DNA of 44,847 bases, taken from the NCBI GenBank assembly GCA_002307275.1, contig DBTX01000056.1:1-44847 (forward strand), written 5' to 3'. A program made the translations under genes and the position numbers. Each line of letters starts with the position of its first letter. Positions within the stretch are counted from its first letter, which is position 1. This stretch comes from Hungateiclostridiaceae bacterium UBA1305 (GTDB taxonomy: Bacteria; Bacillota; Clostridia; Acetivibrionales; DTU013). Below, piece after piece: positions 33,750 through 41,402 of this stretch. Under the pieces are notes generated by a model. That model was not told where the DNA came from. It worked only from the letters and a program-made list of their open reading frames with translations, and made no database searches.

Positions 33750-34798
33750 TCTTTAATTCGTTCGATCAGATTCTTATATTCTTTGTCGAATTTTTCATAC
33801 ATGGGTGCGATTGTCTTCTGAATCAATTCTTTGTCGCTATCGCTGATCTTTGTGATAATCGCCCCGGATTTTCTAATCATATCCTCTGATTCTTTTTCGT
33901 TTGTTTTCCAGGCTTCCCGTTGGAATTCTACAGAGTCTCTTGCAGAGGAGGTAATGATTTCACGATATTCTTCCGGCAGACTCTCTATTACTTTGCTGCT
34001 GGCGAGAAGCACTTCCGGGTTTCTTGTATGCTCATCCAGAAAATAGTACCTGGCCAGCCTGTAATGGCCGGTGGTGTAATAGCTGGACCAGTTGTTTTCT
34101 GCTCCGTCGATCTCATCTTTCTGAAGGGAATTGTAGACATCCCCGAAGTTCAGGGGAACCGGTGTTGCACCAAGAAGCTTGATAAAACTTGAAAACGGGT
34201 CACTTTGCTGAACCCTGATCCTGAGATCCTTCAACCCGGAAATGTTATTAACGGGAACTTTAGTATAAAAGCTCCTGGCCCCGGAGTCATAGTAAGCAAG
34301 CCCGCTGATTCCTCCTGGTTTCAAGGATTCCAGCAATTCGTCCCCGATCGGACCGAGCAGTACGTTCCACAAGTGATCTGAATTACGAAACAAATACGGC
34401 AGGCATAATACTCCCAGCTTGCTGTCGACACTTACCAGCGGAGCCGAGTTAACTCTTGCAAAGTCGATCCCGCCAAGCTGTACCTGCTCAATGACGGACT
34501 GCTCATCGCCAAGGACTGCATCGGGATATACGATGATTTTCAACTTTCCCCCGCTTCTTTCCTCAACCAGTCTTGCAAATTCCTTGTCCCCAAGGACAGG
34601 AGGATAATCTTCAGACCAGTTATCAGCCAGCCGGAACACAAGCTGCCCATTCTCCGGTTTTGGTTCGGGTGCATTTATTTCATTTCCGGTTTGCGTTGCA
34701 AGGTCAGCCACTTCGCGGATGTTCCCACAGCCGGGTAATAAAATGACAATGTAAAGGATCGATAAAAAAATACTGAACCCTTTTTTACTTTTGGACAA
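33740..34798 (-). CDS. Orphan TRAP-type solute-binding lipoprotein (DctP family)
   Basis: A lipoprotein of about 352 residues: signal peptide ending at LLPGC, then a DctP domain (LVFRLADNWSEDYPPVLGDKEFARLVEERSGGKLKIIVYPDAVLGDEQSVIEQVQLGGIDFARV is the typical opening; the ligand-carboxylate Arg lies in LRIRVQQSD, and a family-typical ENNWSSYY follows). TRAP importers need membrane subunits DctQ and DctM; none is in the window. It could feed a distant transporter or act as an extracytoplasmic sensor, as DctB does for a kinase in B. subtilis. The TTG at 34798 has GAGGTG six bases upstream and is preferred to the GTG at 34816. It has its own promoter. Confidence 0.86.
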   Translation of the reverse strand: MSKSKKGFSIFLSILYIVILLPGCGNIREVADLATQTGNEINAPEPKPENGQLVFRLADNWSEDYPPVLGDKEFARLVEERSGGKLKIIVYPDAVLGDEQSVIEQVQLGGIDFARVNSAPLVSVDSKLGVLCLPYLFRNSDHLWNVLLGPIGDELLESLKPGGISGLAYYDSGARSFYTKVPVNNISGLKDLRIRVQQSDPFSSFIKLLGATPVPLNFGDVYNSLQKDEIDGAENNWSSYYTTGHYRLARYYFLDEHTRNPEVLLASSKVIESLPEEYREIITSSARDSVEFQREAWKTNEKESEDMIRKSGAIITKISDSDKELIQKTIAPMYEKFDKEYKNLIERIKDTK

Positions 34799-34868
34799 TG
34801 TCTTCACCTCGTTCACCGGACTTGATCCATGATAGAAATGTTAGATATAAATAACTACTTTTGCTTAT

Positions 34869-34897
34869 ATCATAAACTAATATTTCTCATAGCACAA
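34869..34897 (-). promoter_or_regulatory. Candidate promoter of the dctP-like gene
   Basis: On the minus strand: TTGTGC (34892-34897), a 17-base spacer and TATGAT (34869-34874), about 70 bases in front of the chosen start. Confidence 0.5.
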
Positions 34898-34938
34898 TAA
34901 GGGAGCAGAACATCATATGCTTTACTGTGTGACAACTG

Positions 34939-36219
34939 TTAATATCTGCCGGAACGGGCTCTTCTGGAAATATGCCTCAGGGTTTTGCGCAGGAGCATGA
35001 AGAAAATAAGGAAGCCAGCTACATAAAGGGAGATTCTTACATAGGTAGTGCGAAAGGCCTGAGTTATCCGCATCTGCAATGTGACAGGCGCCGGTTTATG
35101 GGCGATCGATCTGCCGGCAGTCAATTCAACCTTGCCGATGGAAACGTCATCCTTCAGAAACTCGACATAACCCATGATATCCCCCTTGTTGACAGGAGCT
35201 GAGATATTGTCGTTGATATATGGTATTTCCTTTATGTTCTGCAGCACTGCATTTTTAGCCAGCGTACATATCAAGCTATCGGATATGATCAGGTCAAGGC
35301 CAAAGGTATCCACTGCGGAATCAACCTTGACATTCCGGTAAACCTTGTCTTTCTCAATCAGACTTACTCTCTTAAAATTGTTAAAGCCATAATCCAATAA
35401 CTCCTTGGAATATGTTCTTACATTTTCCTGCGCACCTTCATTTTTGACAGCCATCACTACGGCGATCAATTCCATTCCACTGCTGTCAGTTGCCGAGGAA
35501 ACCAGATTGAAGCCTGCGGGGCCTGTATATCCGGTTTTGATGCCATTTATGACATATAGGTCGTTTTTATCCGTGACCATGAGTTTGTTCGTGTTTGAAA
35601 GCTCCGGCCAATCAGGATGTTTATTTGTTGGGGGCATATGGTAGACGGGAGTGCTTACTATTTCCCTGAATTTTGGGATGGACATTGCATATCTGGCTAT
35701 TTTGGACATATCCGACGCGGTCGTATAATGAAGCGGGTCATGAGCTCCACAGGGATTTACAAAATGAGTGCCGGTTGCTCCGAGTTCCTTTGCCTTCTGA
35801 TTCATGAGCTCCACAAATTCCTGACGTGTAGGGCATATGTTGTCGGCAATGATGTTTGCGGTTTCGTTTGCGGAGCTGATTAGCAGTGCCTGCAGAAGAT
35901 TTTCAAGCTTTATTGTCTCACCGGCCATAATGCCTATGTTGCTTCCGTCAGGTCCTATATCATCGATTGCGGATTGTGAGGCTGTCATTTGTTGATTGAG
36001 ATTGCCGCGTTCCAATGCAAGTATAGCCGTCATAATTTTAGTAGTACTTGCGGGGAAGACGGTTTGATTCTGAGAATTTTTTTCGCAAAGGACATCACCT
36101 GTTTTGGAATCTATCAGAATATAGGCGCCTGCATCAATTTGTGGCTGTTCTGCAAACGCGATACTGGTATTGATCAATAAAATAAAAACTGTTACTACCA
36201 ATGACAGCAGCCTTTTCAT
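34939..36219 (-). CDS. D-Ala-D-Ala carboxypeptidase (DacF/PBP5 type)
   Basis: A 426-residue low-molecular-weight penicillin-binding protein that trims the pentapeptide of peptidoglycan. A signal peptide ends near Ala23 (AFA-E); the three active-site motifs are Ser58-T-T-Lys61 (PASTTKIM), Ser116-Ala-Asn118 and Lys228-Thr-Gly230. A C-terminal beta domain and a membrane anchor (VRISLYVAGFLIFFMLLRK) follow. The ATG at 36219 has GGAGG five bases upstream; the ATG at 36246 is discarded. DacF-type enzymes act in spore-cortex formation in Bacillus, which would fit this genome, but the vegetative form DacA cannot be excluded. Confidence 0.93.
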   Translation of the reverse strand: MKRLLSLVVTVFILLINTSIAFAEQPQIDAGAYILIDSKTGDVLCEKNSQNQTVFPASTTKIMTAILALERGNLNQQMTASQSAIDDIGPDGSNIGIMAGETIKLENLLQALLISSANETANIIADNICPTRQEFVELMNQKAKELGATGTHFVNPCGAHDPLHYTTASDMSKIARYAMSIPKFREIVSTPVYHMPPTNKHPDWPELSNTNKLMVTDKNDLYVINGIKTGYTGPAGFNLVSSATDSSGMELIAVVMAVKNEGAQENVRTYSKELLDYGFNNFKRVSLIEKDKVYRNVKVDSAVDTFGLDLIISDSLICTLAKNAVLQNIKEIPYINDNISAPVNKGDIMGYVEFLKDDVSIGKVELTAGRSIAHKPAPVTLQMRITQAFRTTYVRISLYVAGFLIFFMLLRKTLRHISRRARSGRY

Positions 36220-36419
36220 CAGTACCTCCGGAAATTTAGCTTGCATTTAAATTATATCAGAAAATGATCCATTATATATAGGGTATATAAAAAATTATAC
36301 CGGGAATCAGCAGTAAAATGCTATGAGATTATTTGTAAGATAAGTGTACAAAATAATTTTAGAAAAAAAAGGGAATTAGGGCAAATAGGTAGAATTAAAC
36401 ATAAATGGAAGGTGATATA

Positions 36420-37286
36420 GTGAAAATAAATATACTTGGTAAACAGGTCGAGGTGAGAACCGAGTTTGCTGTAATTGCCGGTGCGGTGCTTGTATTGCTG
36501 GGATGCCTTGCAGGTTACCTGTTTTTGAGGGACACCAGTGACATAATTATAGAAAACAGTGCCTCTGCTGCAACTGTAGCATCAGGAAGTCAAACAGGAC
36601 GCATGGGCGGGCAGTTGACACAGTCAACGACCAGTCCATGTACCTTGGCAGTAACATCCGCGGCGATCACCGGGAATTTGCTGCAGACAACCGGTACTGC
36701 TGTGGCTGCTGAACAGATCAAGGTCTATGTGGTCGGCTGTGTGAACAAGCCAGGCATAGTTACTCTTGAAAAGGGACAGGTCATCGATGATGCGGTCAGA
36801 TTGGCCGGGGGTCTGACGGAGGATGCCGATGCAGGTAATATAAATATGGTTTATAAGCTGAATGAGAATACAATGCTTTACATAAAATCAAAAAAAGAAA
36901 TAGTACAGATGTCGGGAGATACGTCAAAAAATCCAGCTTCAGAAACTACTGCCATGAAAAGCGTTGCAGGCAAGAGCACGGAAACGGGCAACCTGGGCAA
37001 GGGCGCGGAAATTGTAAGCGACAGCGGCGGCAGTGTCGATGTGAAGGGCAGCGGCGGCAGTAATGGAGAAGATAGTGACGCAGAGGGCAGCACGATCATA
37101 AACATCAATACCGCGGATACTGCAGAACTGGACAAGCTGCCAGGCGTTGGAGAAGCGACGGCCCGGGAAATTATTGCCTATAGGGAAAAGAACGGACCTT
37201 TCAGAAAGATAGAGGAGATCATGAAAGTGCCGCGAATAAAGCAGGGCAGATTTGACAGCATCAAGGATCTTATATGTGTAAATTGA
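36420..37286 (+). CDS. comEA: ComEA-like DNA-binding protein (SLBB + helix-hairpin-helix)
   Basis: A 288-residue membrane-anchored protein: helix (about residues 15-38, EFAVIAGAVLVLLGCLAGYLFL), a low-complexity linker (about 40-95), an SLBB domain (IKVYVVGCVNKPGIVTLEKGQ, VIDDAVRLAGGL), a Ser/Gly-rich second linker and a C-terminal double helix-hairpin-helix (INTADTAELDKLPGVGEATAREIIAYREKNGPF). In transformable bacteria ComEA binds incoming DNA outside the membrane. The GTG at 36420 has AAGGTGAT upstream; the ATG at 36405 has none. No comEC or comEB is next to it. A dispersed repeat lies in the first linker, in frame. Confidence 0.9.
   Translation: MKINILGKQVEVRTEFAVIAGAVLVLLGCLAGYLFLRDTSDIIIENSASAATVASGSQTGRMGGQLTQSTTSPCTLAVTSAAITGNLLQTTGTAVAAEQIKVYVVGCVNKPGIVTLEKGQVIDDAVRLAGGLTEDADAGNINMVYKLNENTMLYIKSKKEIVQMSGDTSKNPASETTAMKSVAGKSTETGNLGKGAEIVSDSGGSVDVKGSGGSNGEDSDAEGSTIININTADTAELDKLPGVGEATAREIIAYREKNGPFRKIEEIMKVPRIKQGRFDSIKDLICVN
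36601..36637. repeat. Dispersed imperfect-palindrome repeat, copy C (inside comEA)
   Basis: GCATGGGCGGGCAGTTGACA (36601-36620) continues with CAGTCAACGACCAGTCC (36621-36637); the core GTTGAC/GTCAAC is an inverted repeat. The left 20 bases match 29171-29190 in 19 positions. It is read in frame as part of the variable linker of ComEA. Confidence 0.65.
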
Positions 37287-37320
37287 CAGAAACCATGTAT
37301 TGAATAGTACCATAAATGCA

Positions 37321-37388
37321 AGTCCTCCGTCATATACTGTTATGACCGTTTTTTTAGAGATCATACGGTAATATAGGATAGGAGGACT
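37321..37388 (+). promoter_or_regulatory. Structured leader of the GerMN gene with a masked ribosome site
   Basis: AGTCCTCC (37321-37328) is perfectly complementary to GGAGGACT (37381-37388), which contains the ribosome site of the next gene. Directly inside are a second hairpin, GTCATA/TATGAC (37329-37346), and a weaker CCGT/ACGG pair. The inner hairpin is followed by TTTTTTT (37349-37355) and may double as a weak terminator for comEA. A weak promoter (TTGACA at 37283-37288, TAGTAC at 37305-37310) would start the RNA right in front of the structure. Confidence 0.5.
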
Positions 37389-37395
37389 GGAATTT

Positions 37396-38034
37396 ATGAA
37401 GGCTGCAATCACTGCAATTCTTTTGGCTTCACTCATATTCATGGTTTCTGCATGCAGTTTGCCCGGTATCAGCACAGCAACAGGGACACAAAGTGAAGGC
37501 ACCCCACAAGTCAGCAATCTGCAGGAGGGGTCGGAGAGTATCAATGAAGACGGATCAGGTGAAGATTCCGCAAGTGCAGTAACATTGTCTGAAGAGGCTG
37601 CAACGCATGCCAAGCTTGTCAAAGTGGCACTGTACTTTGCAACTGAAGACAACAGTGCATTGAAACAGGAGGAACGTGAAATACAGGTGACAGACGGAGC
37701 CATATTAAAAGCATGCATACTCGCTCTGAAGGAAGGCCCGGAGACAGAAGGCCTCAGGAATACGATTCCCGAAGGAACGGTTTTGAGGGGTATATCAATC
37801 AGGGACAAAGTAGCCACTGTGGATCTTTCGAAGGAATTTGTACAGGAGAACAGTGCAGATGGGGTTGTTTCGAGACTGTCTATTGTAGATACATTGACAA
37901 ATATCAGTGGAATTGAAAAGGTACGTTTCCATGTTGAGGGAGAAGACATGGCTGGTCCGGATGGACAGCTTCTTGGAGATATAATTCCTGTTGTTCTTAA
38001 CGAGGATGGAACCCAAGCTTCGGACAATCAATAG
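37396..38034 (+). CDS. GerMN-domain lipoprotein
   Basis: A 212-residue lipoprotein: signal peptide ending in a VSAC lipobox (Cys20), an acidic Ser/Glu/Gly-rich linker (about 25-70), and a C-terminal GerMN domain (KVALYFATEDNSALKQEEREIQV, then AILKACILALKEGP, LRNTIPEGTVLRGISIRDKVATVDLSKEF). GerMN domains occur in sporulation and germination proteins such as GerM, where they join cell-wall-bridging complexes. AGGAGGA lies before the ATG but can pair with upstream bases (see the leader). The last codons and the stop lie in a tandem repeat. Confidence 0.9.
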   Translation: MKAAITAILLASLIFMVSACSLPGISTATGTQSEGTPQVSNLQEGSESINEDGSGEDSASAVTLSEEAATHAKLVKVALYFATEDNSALKQEEREIQVTDGAILKACILALKEGPETEGLRNTIPEGTVLRGISIRDKVATVDLSKEFVQENSADGVVSRLSIVDTLTNISGIEKVRFHVEGEDMAGPDGQLLGDIIPVVLNEDGTQASDNQ

Positions 38035-38140
38035 GGACAGGACAATCAATAGAATAGGACAATCAATAGGGACAGGACAATCAATAGAATAGGACAATCA
38101 ATAGGGACAGGACAATCAATAGAATAGGACAATCAAATAG
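38022..38140 (+). repeat. Tandem repeat of a 35-bp unit starting inside the GerMN stop region
   Basis: The unit GGACAATCAATAGGGACA plus GGACAATCAATAGAATA is perfectly repeated three times (38022-38126), followed by a decayed partial copy. Each half unit shares GGACAATCAATAG. The first copy supplies the last codons (Asp-Asn-Gln) and the TAG stop of the GerMN gene. Confidence 0.92.
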
Positions 38141-38152
38141 TATTTGGACAAC

Positions 38153-38184
38153 AAAAAGCCGGTCCTCGACAAAACCGGCTTTTG
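38153..38184 (+). terminator. Intrinsic terminator after the GerMN gene
   Basis: AAAAGCCGGT (38154-38163) pairs with ACCGGCTTTT (38174-38183). Flanking A and T runs allow use from both strands. From here to 38338 no gene or clear site is seen. Confidence 0.85.
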
Positions 38185-38338
38185 CTATATATTAAAAAGG
38201 AGGAAAACTACGTTTATTGCTATGAGTTCATTATAGCTCTCATTTATGTTCAATGTAATATCACTAATAAACGACATTTCTAAAATGATGCAGCTGTTTT
38301 TTATGCAACTTTAACAAATCAGATGGATGCACCAAAAA

Positions 38339-38488
38339 TCAGCTGATCATTGATGGTAAAATAATAATGGATGCAACCAGATAACCCAGCAAAATCAATA
38401 TTGCAGGCATAATGACCGCCATAACGAACAACTTTCGCGCCTTTTTCCTCCGCAGCTTTTTAAACCGTTCCGTTCTTTTGTATCTCAT
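38339..38488 (-). CDS. Small basic membrane protein, 49 residues (unrecognised)
   Basis: A short gene not in any usual size cut-off: ATG at 38488, TGA at 38339-38341, 49 codons. The first 20 residues are strongly basic (MRYKRTERFKKLRRKKARKL), the next 25 or so form one hydrophobic helix (FVMAVIMPAILILLGYLVAS then IIIL), so a single-pass protein with the N-terminus inside is predicted. A GGGGGTG ribosome site lies six bases before the ATG. It is on the same strand as the SecA paralogue and the 67-residue protein but separated from them by a hairpin at 38516-38571. I do not recognise the family. Confidence 0.7.
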   Translation of the reverse strand: MRYKRTERFKKLRRKKARKLFVMAVIMPAILILLGYLVASIIILPSMIS

Positions 38489-38515
38489 TTGCAACACCCC
38501 CGAATCACAGTGTTA

Positions 38516-38571
38516 AAAGGAGACTTTCCCAGGCGGCAGAGCTTTACCGCTGTGAAGGAAGAGTCTCCTTT
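38516..38571. terminator. Hairpin between the 67-residue and 49-residue protein genes
   Basis: AAAGGAGACT (38516-38525) pairs with AGTCTCCTTT (38562-38571), with an inner GCGG/CCGC hairpin. Reading on the minus strand it ends in CCTTTTAAC and is a plausible terminator of the secA-like operon. Confidence 0.7.
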
Positions 38572-38658
38572 CTTATTGTATCATTTGTCGGGGTATTATC
38601 GCTATTGCCCGGAAATACCGCACTTGACGGATAAAAGGCTTCACTGCAGGTCCTGTGG

Positions 38659-38862
38659 CTACTTCTTTAAAACGTCCAGCATCAACCCGTCAAACTCCTT
38701 GATGACATTTTTAACAGCGAACAGATTGTTTGTCAGATAGACGGTATCATTTCCGACGTCCTTTTCTGTTGCGACAATCAGATTCTTCTGCCTCAGTTCC
38801 TTGATCAGATAGGGAATATCCCTCGCATTTCCTCCGATATCAACAATTGAAAATTTGTCCAT
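38659..38862 (-). CDS. Small protein of 67 residues downstream of the SecA paralogue (unrecognised)
   Basis: A soluble, mixed alpha/beta-looking protein (MDKFSIVDIGGNARDIPYLI, then ELRQKNLIVATEK, DTVYLTNNLFAVKNVIKEFDGL). The ATG has GGGATGTG-like purines upstream. It begins 47 bases after the stop of the SecA-like gene on the same strand and probably belongs to its operon. Coding character is good (balanced codons, alternating hydrophobic pattern), but no family is recognised. Confidence 0.65.
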   Translation of the reverse strand: MDKFSIVDIGGNARDIPYLIKELRQKNLIVATEKDVGNDTVYLTNNLFAVKNVIKEFDGLMLDVLKK

Positions 38863-38909
38863 GTCTCTTCACATCCCTTCTATTTTTACTTCTATTCTTA
38901 CTTCTATTT

Positions 38910-41306
38910 TTATTTTAGCGCTTTTTGCTTCCCAAATACGAATTTTCTTGCTCCAAAGAATACAAGGCTGGCTGTGGCAAGCATTACGGAAAACGGATCG
39001 AAAGCCATCTGCATGGGGATTATTCCAAGCTGTGCAGGGCTATCGTCGATCAGATACGTCCAGGTCGAGGATGGTGCCTTCAAACCTTCTCTACCCATAT
39101 CTATACCGTCCGAAGTAATTTCTGCCGTAGAAAGTTTGGAAACAACCTCCTGCTCAATTGTCATAAGTAGTTTTTCATAGGACTCAATTGCAGTCTTGTT
39201 GAATTCGCTGATCGGGATCTTGCCTGCAATATTAACAAGATGGATGCTCTCTCTGGTATAAGAGAGAAAGTCCAGATACTCAGTCCAGCAGAAGCTGATA
39301 AAGTAGAGCATAAGCTGCCATTCGGCCTTCAGCAGGCCCTGTTCTCCAACAATGGGGAGCAGTTGTTCATATTTTCCAGAGAGCTTGCTTTTGAAAATAC
39401 CCGGAAGGATTCCATAAAGAACCTCATAGCGCCATTTGAATATCATCTGCCTTTGGCGTTCCATTAGTACGTTATATTTCTGCAAAGTCCTGCGTATCTC
39501 GAAATTCTGGCCTTCAATGATTCTTTGCGCACGTGCGGTCTCACGGCGTATGATCTTGTTGACCAACGGTTCCGGGCTGTTCTGCGGATAAAGCTGTTCG
39601 GGTATAAGCTCTTTCAGCCTGTATTGCTTCATGAGATCATCTTCGAGGCTGATAAAAAATCTGGTGGAACCGGGGTCCCCCTGGCGTCCTGCACGCCCTC
39701 TCAACTGATTGTCGATTCGCCTGCTCTCATGCTTGTTTGTGCCTATCACATAAAGTCCGCCCAGAGTAACCACGAAATCATGCTCCTCTTCGTACTCACC
39801 GCCAAGCTTTATATCCGTGCCTCTTCCCGCCATATTCGTGGAAACGGTCACGGACCAGGGGCGGCCTGCATTCGAGATAATACCGGCCTCCTGCTCATCG
39901 TTTTTGGCATTTAATATGGTGCAGGATACTCCCAATGTCTTGAGCCTTTGCGCGAGCAGTTCTGACTCGTTGACACTCCTGGTACCAATAAGGATAGGTC
40001 TGCCGGTTTCATGCACTGTTTTTATCTCATTGACCAGGGCATCCAACTTCGCTTCCCAGTGTGTAAAAATGATATCCTCATAATCTGTTCGGATGCACTC
40101 CTTGTTTGTAGGTATTACGGCAACACTCAGGCCATAGAATTCCAGGAATTCTACCGAGGAAGAACTGGCAGTACCCGTCATTCCTGCAATTCCTGGATAT
40201 TGCCGGATGAAATTCTGCAAGGTGATGGAAGCGATGATCTGGCCCTTTGTACCGGCATAAATGCCCTCCTTGGCTTCAATAGCCTCCTGCAGTCCATATG
40301 GCCATTGCCTGCTGTCTGCAACACGTCCTGTAAACTCATCCACCAGTTCTATCTTATTATTACGGATGATATAATCGACATCCTTTTTTAAAAGCGCTCT
40401 CGCGTGAAGTGCATTTCCCACATCTACCAGAAGCTGCAGGTTCTTTTCATCATACAAATTCCTGCAGCCGAATATTTTTTCAATTAAACCTACTCCTTTA
40501 TCGGTCAGGAAAACATTCCTTTCATATTCATCCAGACTGTAATCCTCTCCGGGTTCAAGCTCTTCAACGACTTCGGCCATCTTTACGGGATCGATCCCGT
40601 GCGCTTTCTCGGTTTTGCCTGCTATGACCAGCGGGATTCTGGCCTCGTCTATCAGAATGGAGTCAGCCTCGTCAATTACGGCGAAGTTAAACGGCCTTTG
40701 AACAAGTTCATCCGGGTGTTCGGCAAGAAAGCTTCTCAGATAGTCGAAACCCGACTCCTTGGCAGTGAGATAGGTAATGTCGGCTGAATAGGCTTTTTTC
40801 CTCTGCTCCTTTGTCATTCCTTCCTGTACAAAACCAACACTCAGACCGAGAAATTCATACAAAGGCCTCATCCAATCGGCGTCTCTTCTGGCAAGGTAAT
40901 CATTGAAGGTCAGGACATGGACACCTTTGCCGTAAAGAGCGTTCAGATAGACCGGTGCGGTTGCTGCCAGTGTTTTGCCTTCACCGGTCTGCATTTCGAC
41001 AAGAGATCCGTAATGCAGTGCGACGGCTGCAAGCATCTGAACATCGTAAGGGCGCATTCCAAGCGTGCGGGCGGATACTTCCCTGACAAGCGCATATGCA
41101 CGCACCAGGATCGTATCGGCAGGCGCACCGTTTACAGCCTGCTGTTTCAGTTCTGCAGACATTTTTTTCAATAGGTTGTCGTCAATATTTTCAAGCTGGA
41201 TTTGATTGATCTCATCAACCAGACGTTTAGCCGGTTCGAGGTTTAGCTCAGTAGATCGCATGTCCAATGCTTTAATTTTTTTAAATACGCTTAATTTGTT
41301 CTTCAT
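38910..41306 (-). CDS. SecA paralogue (SecA2-like preprotein translocase ATPase)
   Basis: A 798-residue SecA-family ATPase. The DEAD motor is complete: Walker A MQTGEGKTLAA near 110, DEAD box VIDEADSILIDEAR near 215, the preprotein cross-linking domain, and in motor 2 the TNMAGRGTDI and QLRGRAGRQGDPGS motifs near 500-560. It is shorter than housekeeping SecA and has no Cys-rich zinc tail. Instead the last 30 residues hold a hydrophobic stretch followed by basic residues (FSVMLATASLVFFGARKFVF, then KQKALK). AGGAGG precedes the ATG. This is an accessory SecA; its cargo is unknown, and no SecY2 or glycosyltransferase genes are near. Confidence 0.88.
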   Translation of the reverse strand: MKNKLSVFKKIKALDMRSTELNLEPAKRLVDEINQIQLENIDDNLLKKMSAELKQQAVNGAPADTILVRAYALVREVSARTLGMRPYDVQMLAAVALHYGSLVEMQTGEGKTLAATAPVYLNALYGKGVHVLTFNDYLARRDADWMRPLYEFLGLSVGFVQEGMTKEQRKKAYSADITYLTAKESGFDYLRSFLAEHPDELVQRPFNFAVIDEADSILIDEARIPLVIAGKTEKAHGIDPVKMAEVVEELEPGEDYSLDEYERNVFLTDKGVGLIEKIFGCRNLYDEKNLQLLVDVGNALHARALLKKDVDYIIRNNKIELVDEFTGRVADSRQWPYGLQEAIEAKEGIYAGTKGQIIASITLQNFIRQYPGIAGMTGTASSSSVEFLEFYGLSVAVIPTNKECIRTDYEDIIFTHWEAKLDALVNEIKTVHETGRPILIGTRSVNESELLAQRLKTLGVSCTILNAKNDEQEAGIISNAGRPWSVTVSTNMAGRGTDIKLGGEYEEEHDFVVTLGGLYVIGTNKHESRRIDNQLRGRAGRQGDPGSTRFFISLEDDLMKQYRLKELIPEQLYPQNSPEPLVNKIIRRETARAQRIIEGQNFEIRRTLQKYNVLMERQRQMIFKWRYEVLYGILPGIFKSKLSGKYEQLLPIVGEQGLLKAEWQLMLYFISFCWTEYLDFLSYTRESIHLVNIAGKIPISEFNKTAIESYEKLLMTIEQEVVSKLSTAEITSDGIDMGREGLKAPSSTWTYLIDDSPAQLGIIPMQMAFDPFSVMLATASLVFFGARKFVFGKQKALK

Positions 41307-41402
41307 TTTGAAAAACCTCCTGTAATATTATTCCGAAACTGCAAATCCAGATCTGCAGTATGGGGGGCTGGGCTGGCAGGCATAAGGCTCTGCCCGGAAT
41401 GA

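Noticed and set aside
36939..38027. A 362-codon open frame on the minus strand across comEA and the GerMN gene
   Set aside because: It is antisense to two well-supported genes, crosses their intergenic leader and is Ser/Pro-rich in the manner of a shadow frame.
38022..38140. CRISPR array
   Set aside because: The units are directly adjacent and identical; there are no unique spacers and no cas genes. It is a simple tandem repeat.
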